Assembly: GCA_029747585.1 (NCBI GenBank)
Contig: JAPEVF010000082.1
Coordinates: forward strand, 1-64,000
Reading direction: 5' to 3'
Length of the DNA: 64,000 bases
Source: Pleurotus djamor
Taxonomy: Eukaryota > Basidiomycota > Agaricomycetes > Agaricales > Pleurotaceae
The notes under the pieces were generated by a model, which did no database searches, had not been told where the DNA came from, and saw only the letters and a list, made by a program, of their open reading frames with translations. The position numbers were made by a program, and so were the translations under genes. Below are positions 34,701 to 45,080 of this stretch, one piece after another. Each line of letters opens with the position of its first letter. Positions within the stretch are counted from its first letter, which is position 1.

Positions 34701-36620
34701 GCTGGTAGTCGCAAGAACAAGGCAGTCGTGGTCGCGACTTCCCAAGTTTCCCATCATCCATCATCCATCCTTACCCTCTTCATCGTCTCCCAAGTCCTTT
34801 CAGCACGCTACACGCTCTCCCCGCCCTCTTCCCCCCAGTTTCCTTCGTGCGTGATCCGCGCCACTGCCAGCTCGGTTCCGTCGCTGCTGCTCCTGTTATC
34901 GGCGTTTGTGGAGTTTGTTGGCATTCGGCTCATGAGGTTTGGTGTTGTCGTTGGATACGATCGCGGTGCTCGGGTGTCCGCTTTCACGGAATGGATGGGT
35001 GTGGACGTCGGTACGAGGTGGGAGTAGAGGAATTCGGTTGTCACTGCGCAAGGTGGAGGTCGACTTTCGTGCATACAACGGCTGGTGGTGGTGGCGTTGC
35101 GAAGAGCATGGCAGTCATCGTCGTCGTCGTGATGGAGGAGACCGTGGCGGTCGTGGAGCATTAGTATCCATGCCGCTTGCGCTACAACAGCTCCTGCTGC
35201 CGGCGTCGCTGACGATGAACATTAATAATACAGTCGGAGGCATGAGGAAGACCAGGATGTCGATCGAAGGCATGTATGGTTGAGGTTGACGTCAACCTTT
35301 TCAGTTTCGTGGAGGCTGGTGGTGCTACAGTCTCTCTAAGGGTGATGGGACGGGAAGGGAAGGGGACTGGGATTTGTGGTGGTGGTTGGAGCTGCGATGG
35401 ATGGACTTGAAGAAGGATTGATGGAGGTACAAGAAACAAAGGAGGATGCCACGACGGAGGACAAGGAGGAGGAGGAGGGGGAGGAGTAACGGTGACTGTC
35501 GAGCAAGTCAGCATCAACATACCGTCTACTCTTCTGTCCCTACCCTCCGCCGTTACCTCCGTTGGCTTTGGTCATGGTGGATGGCTTTGGTTGGTGCTGG
35601 TCGCTGTCGCTGGTGGGTGGTGTCAACAGGTACCACATGACGATGGGAAATGAAGTTACCCAGTTCAAATACCTTCTCGACCGGTTTTTGTCTGCTTTCC
35701 CCCTTCATCCCCACCACCACCTCCCACTCTCTACGTTCCTGTTCCCTGATGCTACTGACGCCGGTGGCTGCGTACGATCCGAAGATCTGGTCCGTAGCTG
35801 GAATAGGACCGAGGAACGATGTCACTATGTCTTGGGCGCAGGGAAATATGCGGCTACGAACTTGGGCTTCAAAAGCCTCCGCTTGACATCTCCTCGTTCG
35901 CTACCTCGCCTCCTCCCTTCACGCTGTATGCCTACGCTCGACGCTCGATGCTCCTTCAACTCAACCTGCTCAAGCATGGTCTACATACGATTTCGGATAT
36001 GATTCGAGGAATATTTTGCGGAGAATATGAGGCGCTGTGGTGCTGGAAACGAAGGAAGAGGTGGTGGTGTTGACGAAGTAGAAGGTGGTCTGGTCGAGGA
36101 TGAATACTCGGGTTCCACTTTTCATCCTTCCTGTCCTGTCCTCCTTCGCTACTGTCACCACCACCACCACCACTTCGTTCCCGTCGTCGATCGTCGATCG
36201 TTGGTACCCAGCGAAAGCGTGCGATAGGCTGGAAGAGGTTGCTGCTTTGGATGAGTTCGTGCACGGAGGAGGACTGTCCTGGGTTTGGACCGTTTGGCGC
36301 GGCAAGCATTAACTCTCGAGCTTCAAGCTTCGCCGTTACAAACCGAAGGACTTGCCATTTCTTTGGTTCTACTCTGTGTGCCACCTCGCCTCCTTCCTTC
36401 ACGCTGTACCTCCAAATTCCAAACCTTAGTTCGACCGTGAACCATGTCGCCAGGTCGTTGGCACGGCTCGGTCATGGTTTGAAAGCTGCGGATATACCAT
36501 CTAGCTTAGGCAATGGGATCCGGTGCGAAGAAGCCTTGAGCTTGGTGGTGGCATAGGTGTCGAGGAAGAACATGGTCAAGGAAGCATACCCAGCTTCGAA
36601 TCCTCGAAGCTATCAACTTT
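31700..36620. repeat. Diverged repeat D3 (longest copy)
   Basis: Blocks correspond in order with D2 (listed there). It also contains an intron-like segment at 33311-33368 (GTACGT to TTCCATAG, 58 nt, with CACTGAT as branch site) and an internal triplication at 34.24-35.06 kb. No domain-bearing frame was found. Confidence 0.5.
34240..35060. repeat. Internal triplication in D3, with a 7-bp microsatellite
   Basis: A block of about 130 bp occurs at 34243, 34402 and 34868, each starting GCCA(G/A)CTC(G/A)G and containing TCGCTGCTGCTCCTGTTATC, then a T-ATACGATCG or GGATCCGATC block. Two of the three are followed by CACGAG or TACGAGGTGGGAGTA and GAGGAATTCGGT (34567 and 34998). A fourth relative is in D2 at 27971. 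Between copies, near 34668-34700, GCTGGTG repeats about four times in tandem. Confidence 0.55.
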
Positions 36621-37829
36621 TTGCATTTGCTTCATGTTCGTGTTCTCGCTGTACAGTGTACGATCATCGCCTCCCTTGTGTTTTGTTCTTGCACTCTCAA
36701 GGACTATAATACCGTTATCCCTTGTCATAATCCTGTTTAATTGTTTGCGTTGTTACCTCTCTTCTTCGCACCATCTTTCGGACTTGTAGTACACGCACCT
36801 GACAGGCCAGTAGCTCACTCACGCCACCCTTTGCCGTTGTATTCCCCCTCAAATACTTAGTGGAGCTTGATAACAATCGAACACATCGCGGAGGAGGAAC
36901 AGACGAAAAAATTAGACGCTCAATTATCTTGCTTCCTTCCAGCCATGCTAATGGCTCCCCCGAACGATATGAGCATCTCCTTTGAAGACACGAACAGTGC
37001 ATTGTCACAGAGACTTTGACCCACCATTCCACGCGCAGCTTTCCGGGCTACTGAACCCACCAGAATGCATCTAATCCCTAAAATTTAAATCCAATGTCGC
37101 GATCATTGGGCCGAGCACACATTTAAGAACTTGCGCAGACCTTTCGACCTCTTTTCAAACGCGGCTGGGCATCATTCTTGGTGAGTCCCGAAGTATCTTG
37201 GATGTGTTGACCAAGTGGACGGAGCTGATCAATTTTTCAGCCTCCGAATACTGTCTTGAGAGCATTTCAACTTTCAAGACGACTACAGCCCGCTCTAGTG
37301 TTTTCTTTCTTTTCTTGTCGCTGACTGCAGGAGCTAGCTATGTCCTCGATTTGAGTCAGGAGCGATACGGCAGAGGGTCGCCGGACTAGAACGGCCAACA
37401 TGCATTACTGTAAACCCACCATGATGTGATCGTTCCTCCATGTTCGATACTCGGAGTCTACGTCACTTCGATTACAGGCACTTTGTACGGCCCTGTCCCT
37501 TCCCACCCTCACAGCATGGGGGCAAACTCTGATCGTAATGAAAAAGGACACAAAGAGCGTGGGCCACAAGATTCTGTATCAATGCCTTCGCAAACCTCAT
37601 GGTTTTGCTCCCGGGTTCTCCTCACTTCGTCTATCGGCCATTGCCTGAAGACTACTTTAGCTTCCCTTCTACCTGGCAAGTTGTCATCACGAGCACTGAG
37701 GCTCCACATGCTTCGTAGGTCCATTCGCCGGCTTCTCATGGGGGTTGCTTATATGGCTGAACGGCTCCTGCTCTTGCTCTTGTTCGCTCAGGACCTCACG
37801 AAGGATACCCGCGTTTTGATTCCCCACCC
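36621..37829. other. No gene recognised between D3 and the P450 remnant
   Basis: AT content rises near 37.07-37.10 kb (a TTTAAATCC stretch). A 139-codon frame at 37426-37845 has a short hydrophobic patch but no motif and may only be read-in to the P450 amino terminus. Confidence 0.4.
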
Positions 37830-37832
37830 ACC

Positions 37833-39846
37833 CATGTCGTTTTGACGGTGATAACTCTATTTGGCATAACCTTGTCCGTAATTACGGTGGTTGCTCTCAT
37901 CTGGCGACCATACCGTACGCACCCTCGTCCCTCTGGTCCGCGAGGATACCCAATTATTGGAAGCCTCTTCGAAGCACCTACTAGGCATCGGTGGTTCAAG
38001 TATGCAGAATGGGCGAAGAAATATAGTTGAGTCTTGTATCCTTAATACACATAATTCTATTAACCAGCGATCGACCGATATCCAGCCACTGATATCGTAT
38101 ATTTCGAGGTTCTTGGTCAACCCATCATGATCTTGAGCTCTCTGGACAGCGCAAATGAGTTACTGAACCGTCGCTCTGCTCTGACATCCAGTCGACCAGA
38201 CAGTGTGATGTTGCCTGTGCGTCTTCTTTTCTTCCCCATATTTTCATCAGCTCGGATGATTGACTTGTAATAGAATGGGTTGGGGCGGAAACTTTGTGTT
38301 CCAACCATACGGTGATGCCTGGCGCGCACGACGGAAGATATTCTGGCAGAATTTCAAGGAATACCCGGCAAACTTGGCGCTTTTCCGTCCGATTCAAACG
38401 AAACATGCAAGGCGGTTCATTCGACGCCTCCTCGACGCTCCAAAAGATTTCGTTGAGCATACTCGGTTGTAAGTTCACCCTTCTCCAAACGCAATGTACT
38501 GTCACTAATCGACTATTTTTGAACCGTTGAAGCACTCCCGCAGCCGCGATCTTCGAAGCGACGTTTGGGATATCCGTAACCTCTGAGAAGAACCCACATA
38601 TCGAGCGTGCAAGGAAAGCAATCAAACATTTTAGTAACGCCATAGCAGGGGGCCCATTCTTGGTCGACACCTTCCCAATATTGCAGTATCTTCCACGATG
38701 GTTTTCCGGAATGGGGTTCCTGACATACGCGTGTCGCACGGAAAGACCTCAGGGAGATGATAGATACTCCGTATATGGAAGTCACGGAGAGATTGCGTCA
38801 GGTAAGTCATCGCCACTTCCTACGTAGAGTACTGTCTCGTCCATGGTCTCCTCTAAATGACAATAGATTATCTAGTTGTTCACCACCTTCGCGTGTCTTG
38901 GCGCGAGTCTTAGCAAGTGTTGATGGAGACATCTCCACATCGCAGGAAGACATGATTAAAGACACTACGGCTGTAGCTTTCTCAGGTATGTCGTATGTCT
39001 TCTCAAAACTCTCTGTGAGCTCGTAACCCGTTGACTTTCTCACTCTGGTAATTTCGTATCACACCACATTGAACATATAGCCGGAGCCGATACAACACAG
39101 GCCCCGCTATTGACATTATTCGCGGCGATGACACATTTCCCAGAAATTCAACAGAAGGCACAGCGGGAGATTGACGAACTCCTTAGCTCAAGAATGCAGG
39201 GAATGCAAGAGAATGACCCGAATACCCTCCTCCCAACCTTCGATGACTTGCCCATGTTACTTTACTCGTATGGGAGCTCATCAGGTATGCTCGCTACGCT
39301 GTACCTTTCCGCTTATTTCACTCAATTCATGTAATCCTAGGTAGCAGCCTTTCGGACCTCTAGGTTTGACTTGACCTCGGCTTTCGCCTCCCCAACTGAC
39401 TAACCGGTTGTTTAGGCCTTTTCCATCTGTCCACATCCGAGGATACATATCGCGGATATCACATCCCCAAAGGAACGATTATCATGGCTAACATCTGGTA
39501 CATACGGTCGTATATCCTCAAAGCCTTTTCGCTAAATTACTTGCTCGTTGACCTTACTTTTCGCCAGGGCTATAATGTAGAACCCTGAGTACTTCCCAGA
39601 GCCAGACAAATTCATGCCCGAACGGTTCATCGGCAAAGATGGTCTTCTCAACGGACCACTTGTGGACATCGTTCGAATTTCTTTTGGATTTGGCCGAAGG
39701 TGCGTTCGCGAGAACTTACTTCATACTGTAATTTGTGGGCTGAATATTTGTATAGGATCTGTCCAGGTCGAGTCTTTGCTTGGGACACAATTTGGATTGT
39801 TCTTGTTTCGACGCTCCGAGCAGTTGGTTCGCGAATATGAGCCGTA
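37833..39846 (+). pseudogene. Cytochrome P450 pseudogene
   Basis: Family landmarks in order: an N-terminal hydrophobic anchor and RPSGPRGYPIIGS (about 37.84-38.02 kb), YGDAWRARRKIFW (about 38.31 kb), LPRWFSGMGF (about 38.69 kb), the I-helix AGADTT (about 39.08 kb), HIPKGTIIMANIW (about 39.46 kb), EPDKFMPERFIG (about 39.60 kb) and the haem loop FGFGRRICPGR split by an intron (39.69-39.77 kb). It resembles the CYP5144/CYP512-like monooxygenases of basidiomycetes. Lesions: no usable initiator at the amino terminus; a frame change between GFLTYA and ARKDLREM near 38735; another frame conflict near 38885; no ExxR helix found between 39.27 and 39.43 kb; an in-frame TAG at 39578-39580 before NPEYF; an early stop soon after the haem loop. 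No homopolymer explains the first lesion, so this reads as true decay. Confidence 0.75.
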
Positions 39847-39904
39847 ACGATCGGATTACATTAGGCCGTAGGGTAGTTCAGTCCAATACCGCTAGCTTGG
39901 TGAA

Positions 39905-41877
39905 CTACTTATTCCTCAATTCAACCTTTGCGTAATCCGCGAGGAACATGAGCTGCTGCGGGGTGATACCACACCGCCCAAATATCAGTCGAATCCTTGG
40001 CATTCCAGCCTCCTGTCGTTTCTTGAGGATGTGCGCGAGATCAACAAGGTTGCCTCCCATATTTTCGTCATCCTCCATCTGCCCTCCGTCCAGGTTCTCA
40101 GCTTCCATTCCAACCTCCTTCATCACGGTTGGAGGCGAGTCGTCGAGTTCCTCAACGATTTCGTCGACACCTGGTGTCAACGGGGTGGACGGGGTGGTGG
40201 GGAACAATGCCGAGGATGTAGGTGCACCATCAGATGCGTCGACGGGGGTAATGATATGTGAAGGGCGACACTCCACATCAGTCAACCTGATGGCCTGGAG
40301 CAGTGGATTTCGGTTGAACTCAGGAAAAGGTGCGGAGACCATGAGGTGTTTTTGACCATGCTCTTGAACACTAATAATGATTGGCGGGGGAAGAAGGATC
40401 GTTATGAAGAAGGTAAGTGAGGTGTTTAGGACGCAAAGGGTTCTGAGAGACTTGAAGCTAGGTAGAATCGTTGCCCAGCAATGTCCTTCCATCACTTCCA
40501 ACTTTTTCTCGTCCCTGCGAGCTTGTGGATCTGCATCCCCACTCACACCCACATTTGTCTGACCGTTGAACAATGTCAACTTCACAGCATGAGATTTGAA
40601 CCCGCTCGACTCCAGAATATCCAAGTAGTCGCATAAATTCAAGATGTGATCTTGATGTGAAACGCCTACATGGATCATGTCGGGGTCTAGTGCGCCGAGA
40701 CGGACCACAAAGCATAATGTGTGTTGCCCGAACCCAAACGTGACGGAGATGTCTTGAGAAGCCAAATCTAGTGAGGAGGCACCAAGGGTGGGTAGGAGTG
40801 AACTGAGTGAAGCTTTAGCTAAGAGTCGTTTCTGGGTGATGGTTGAGGTGGTCGAAGGCCTCATCTTCTTGGTCAGGTGGGCGCGAAGGCGAGCTGAAGG
40901 AGGGAGGCTCAAGCATTTCATGAATTCAGATCCGTTGTTCGGGTCAGACGTTATCGTGAGTGACCGTAGCTGCGACAGGAGAGTCAAATCCTTAGGAACT
41001 CCAATATTGGTACCTGGAAAACGGTTCACGGCCCAGGGTTCTACAATATGGTTGATGTCAACAACTTCAATATTTGGCGTTTTTTGAAGAAATCTGGCGG
41101 CATAGGGGAAAGGTATCCCTTCGCCGTGGGGCAAATGGCTACAAGTCAGGGTAAGGTTTGTCAGACATGGTAGCGATGGTATTTCCTGCGAGATAAGGGT
41201 GTTGTGAAGTGTCAGAGACCGGAGAGAGGGCATGTACGTCCAAGGAAGGGGTTGAAGATGGATGTAGATTTGGTTGTAGTGGGGGCCCTTATGTTTCAAT
41301 GACATCTCTTGCAGAGAGGGAGCTCCGTATGTTCGGAGAGTATCAAACAGTCTGTCCAAAGCCTCGACATTCCCCATTGAGCATGTAATGGAAAGCCTTT
41401 CAAGTCGTGCCCTGGCATGATCCAGCACATCTTGAAACGCTTCCCTGCCTTTATTCCCCGTACCGTTGGCGTAAATCTCGTCCAAAGGGTAGTAGAGATT
41501 GATAGGGACTTGTCCAGAGTGATCGAGCATGGCCGAAAGATTACGCGTACGTGATAGAGAAATAGTATTTGAGAATAGCGGTGACGCTAAAGCAAGATGA
41601 CGCCATTGGCTGCATACGGACAAAATGGTCTGCCAGAGGATGGGGACATCAGTAACTTTGGAGGAGTCTTTGCAGATGACGAATATCAGAGACAATATGT
41701 CTTCTGGAAGGCCATAAATCGCAGTGAGCGAGTTTCGTTTAAGGCGTAGATTGAGGATTGCGGCCTGATGATCTGCGATTTCAGCATCGATACTGTGTTG
41801 CGCCGCAGAATCGGTGAAGACAGGCTGGATGATGTGTTAGTGAAGAAACAGAGAGGATGCTTTTTAGAACCAACCAT
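39905..41877 (-). CDS. F-box protein
   Basis: Model: ATG at 41877-41875, intron 41825-41874 (50 nt, CTAAC branch), then one long exon to the stop at 39905-39907; 640 residues. An F-box lies near residues 30-75: IYGLPEDILSLIF...ILWQTILSVCSQWRHLALASP. The following 400 residues contain leucine-rich segments of the kind seen in fungal F-box/LRR proteins, an acidic stretch (EEIVEELDDSPP-like) and a final segment resembling a terminal LRR. F-box proteins recruit substrates to SCF ubiquitin ligases; the substrate cannot be told. The initiator exon holds only the ATG and the donor is GTTGGT, so an upstream start is possible. Codon use and length look normal; no break seen. Confidence 0.75.
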
Positions 41878-42601
41878 CACTGACGGCTAGGTATCGCGTT
41901 CACAAAAANCGCGTGGATGCGGGCAGGAAGAAAGAAGGGTCCGTCGCTAACCAATTTTTGGTGGAGCGCCCGTTATGAAATACCTAGTCGCTGGCTACAA
42001 ACACAGTAAGGACATTGGGTTGTATAAGGATGAGTTAGCATCATAAATAAATGAACCGGAGGGAGGAACCATCATATATAAACATAAGGAGGAAAATAGA
42101 GAGAAGTACAAGTAGTGGAGGTGATAATGGTATAGGAAGTTACGAGTGTCAGAACGACGTCCATGAATTATCTTTACGCAGAATCATGCATGCATCCACG
42201 TCTTGTGTCAAAGAGATGAAGGAGCTCGAGGTGGTGTGAGCTGATGGTTCGGGTGGGCATGCCGTCTCAAGCGGTCGTCCAAATTAATGAGTGAGATCGA
42301 CAACCAGCAATAGCGTCCACGGCGGCGCTGTCATTACTGACTTCAATGTCCGTCCCCTACGTTGCCGTAGCCTAAGCACCCAGATCGTCCTTAGCAGAAG
42401 AGGAAGTGGCGGAAGTAGGTGTTGGGAGACGGCCTTAGCCCGACGCCTAGCAACACCACCAGCTCCTAGTCCATCAATTCTGTCACAGTTCTTTGTCGTC
42501 CTGATACTTCCGCGGCACCAACACGCCCTACATGGGTCTGCCTTCCCATCGAAAGGAAGATGATCAGATCCCAAGACCGACGAGGACGAGTANAATGGNA
42601 G
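41878..42601. other. Gap between F-box gene and synthetase fragment, poor-quality sequence
   Basis: No gene recognised. Ns at 41909 and at 42593-42605. The missing C-terminal half of the adjacent synthetase is not found on the minus strand here. Confidence 0.4.
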
Positions 42602-43780
42602 ANTNCAGAGCTCAGGTCTGCCTTCTTGATGTGAGGATAGTTCACAATCTGATGGATGACAGACGGAATGAGGGGAAGATGGGTTATGTGATATCTGAAT
42701 ACAATTCAGAAAAAGAATGCAGACAAAATGGGACTAGCTTCACGAACTTTGCGATCACTTTGAGAGCATGCTCGATGTTCCACCTGGGGAGGATGACGAC
42801 AGTCGAAGGGGTGAGGAAGGGTCGGAAAGAGAATGCATGCAAGCCATAGGTATGATGGAGCGGCAGAAACGCCAGGAAGATAGGGAGGCCTTCAGGTGTT
42901 GGCAAAGGAGGGGGCTAGTTCGCAGGGTATTAGCACCCTGGATGAAGGTAACAGCAAGGGGGCCGAGCTACCGTATAGACAGACAACGTTTCAGTCGCAA
43001 CTACAGCAGCTTGCGAGATAGAATACTGCAGATTTCCATGTGAAATCATGACGGCTAGGAAAACGTCAGTGGTCGAACTATGGCATGAGCAGAAATACAC
43101 ACCTTTTGGTGGACCGCTCGTGCCGCTCGAGAAAACGAGGTAGGCGAGGGTATTACGCGTCGCAGGGCGGACAGATATTCTAGGGATGTGTTCGGCGCGT
43201 ACATGGTCAATCAAATCCGCGAAGCTTGTACGCCCGCTTGCGCGTCCACCAAGCGCGTAAATCTTCCTGTTAGATATTCCGGCCTCCTTCGCGACGGATA
43301 GCGCTAATGGGAGATATTTGGGCTGCACGAAGAGGCAAGTCGCCCCTGAGAGTTTGAGAGTATGCTTGAGTTCATACTTGGTCGAATAGCTGGAAATGAG
43401 CGCAAATGGCGTCGTCGCCATTAACAAGGAATGAATCAAGGTGATGTATTCCTTTGTAGGGTAGATTCACTTTAGTAAATAAATCATGATGCATAGCTGG
43501 TGGATGAATTCACCATAGAATTGTCGGACATGATTCCAACCATCTCGCCATCGTCCCCGCTTAAACCAAGGCATCCAGTTTCGAACGAAGCACCCAAGGC
43601 AGTCGCGCCGTCGTCGATATTCGTGAGGAATTCATGGTGAGTGCACCTCCGACCGTCTGAAGCGTCTATGAAGAGGGTATAGTCCGGCCAAGCCTTTTGG
43701 TCTTCGCGACCGAAGAGAACGTGATGGAAATTTACGTCTTTGAGAGGAGGAGGGTCGGGGTACAGAGATTTGATATACAT
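42602..43780 (-). pseudogene. AMP-dependent synthetase/ligase, 5' half only
   Basis: Exons (minus): 43514-43780, 43103-43451, 42972-43054, 42748-42914 and 42602-42694; introns 62, 48, 57 and 53 nt, all in phase. The protein runs from MYIKSLYPDPPPLKDVNFH through the nucleotide-binding loop SSGTSGPPKAVMISHGN to PLHHTYGLHAFSFRPFLTPSTVV and IHQIVNYPHIKKADLSS, typical of fungal 4-coumarate-CoA-ligase-like enzymes. The downstream motifs (YGMSE, YRTGD and the C-terminal lysine domain, roughly 250 residues) are not found beyond a patch of Ns at 42.60 kb. The gene is either truncated or cut by a mis-assembled join at the Ns. The retained exons show no stop and keep clean splice sites, so loss would be recent. 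Confidence 0.65.
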
Positions 43781-43993
43781 GGCAGTCAGAGGTCAACGGG
43801 CGGGATCCATGAAATATTGGCAGCATTATTTATAGGCAGAGAGGAAAGAGTTGGATGAATCCGGCGACATCCTTTGCCGTTGACCGTGGGCGCGTGACCC
43901 CATGGGCCCGTTCCAACGGCAAACCCTGAAACAAGCTACGACACAAACATGACAGGAGACAATCTATCGTCTATGTTTATTTACAAGAATTGA
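43781..43993. other. Promoter-side gap of the synthetase
   Basis: About 210 bp between the synthetase start and the ERG2 stop. TTATAAATAATGC-like AT-rich sequence (minus strand, about 43826) lies some 45 bp upstream of the synthetase ATG and could be a TATA element. Confidence 0.25.
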
Positions 43994-44829
43994 TCATATC
44001 TTGCCAATGAGGAGGTTCTTGATTATTTCTCTGGCAGTGAAAACGACCATATCGTAGGCGCTAATGTAGTCGTGCGTAGACGTGATTGCATCTGCGGAAC
44101 CAAATATCAGCATGGGTGGGATCCAGCCTAAAGCACATAAGGTGATGATCAGCTAGAAGATATGATAGATGAGATGGAACACTCACCACGAGCATATTCA
44201 AGCGCAAAACAGCCTTCATGCATTTTTGTATTGCCTTCTGACGCCCCGCGGCATCAAGTTCACGCTTCCAGCGGGGTACCTCTCCATCTCGTAGCTCCCA
44301 AGGGTATAAGCCCACTGTTCGCCGACAAGGATGTTGAAGTAGTCATCCGCAGTGTGTATCCCCGTGTGCCCTTCCGTGCCGAGTGGTGTACCGAAGACCA
44401 TCAAGTACTCGGTGATACTGGCGTGGATGACATACACCCCGCCCATGGCGCCGCCAGCATTGTTGAAGAACCATTCCTTCTCATTAGAGTTGATGTTAAT
44501 TTTATTAGAAGGGTATTCGGCGGTGAGATTCGTGACTATATGGTGGACTATCGCGTCCATGTTCTCGCCGTGGACGGCAATAGCGTCACGCGAAAGTTGA
44601 TGAAGCTTGCCAGCATCAAGGACATACCAACGGTCCTATAATTCCGAAGAGAAAATGATGGGTTTATTGGCCTGAGGCGTTGGTGAAGAATTCGACGCAC
44701 CTTAATCCGGTCGAGCCGTTTGAAACAAGCGACGAGGAGGACGAGCACAGCAGCGCGCTTTATCCATGTCATCAAGGCACCCGGCGACGCAGGCAATGTG
44801 GAAGCTTGTTTAGACTTGTCGGCTGCCAT
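43994..44829 (-). CDS. ERG2: C-8 sterol isomerase (ERG2 / sigma-1 receptor family), one frameshift
   Basis: Exons (minus): 44701-44829, 44187-44635 and 43994-44127; introns 65 and 59 nt. ERG2 moves the sterol double bond from C8 to C7 in ergosterol synthesis in the ER. An N-terminal membrane segment (AAVLVLLVACF) is followed by the family core: EKEWFFNNAGGAMGGVYVIHASITEYLMVFGTPLGTEGHTGIH...ADDYFNIL, closely matching yeast Erg2, and a C-terminal GWIPPMLIFGSADA...TAREIIKNLL. The frame breaks between QYK and MHEGCFALEYARG at a T5 run on + (44223-44227): with one base fewer the model is 711 nt, 236 residues, and aligns along its whole length. Homopolymer-adjacent Ns elsewhere make sequencing error the best explanation, because loss of this enzyme would be costly. 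Confidence 0.9.
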
Positions 44830-45080
44830 GTTAATCGTGACGGTGCGGGGACGAAGGCGGAGGGATTATAAGTATGTTTGGGATTCTTGGAAGTCGTACC
44901 ATTTCTTAGCGTTTGATTATTTATAATAAAACTCAACCTCCTTCCCTAAAGCTGCAGCGTCGCTCAGACGACCCAGTAGATTGCCTGAATTGCCAGTGGA
45001 CAGTTTCAATCTAGCGTTGCATTCTGAAATCTACAGGCGAATCTATGATGACTGGAACAGGGGGACCATGATAGGCAGTA

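Noticed and set aside
5900..36600. CRISPR array or bacterial-type tandem repeats
   Set aside because: Repeats are long, diverged and unevenly spaced; the short motif has no regular spacer length, and the genome is eukaryotic.
3761..37829. LTR or LINE retrotransposon carcass
   Set aside because: No reverse transcriptase, integrase, protease or RNase H motif was seen on either strand, and no long terminal repeats were noticed.
38260..38472. Short intact P450 gene starting here
   Set aside because: It is one exon of the larger decayed P450; motifs before and after belong to the same gene.
39948..40355. 135-codon + frame
   Set aside because: Antisense shadow of the F-box gene; serine-rich because it lies opposite its acidic stretch.
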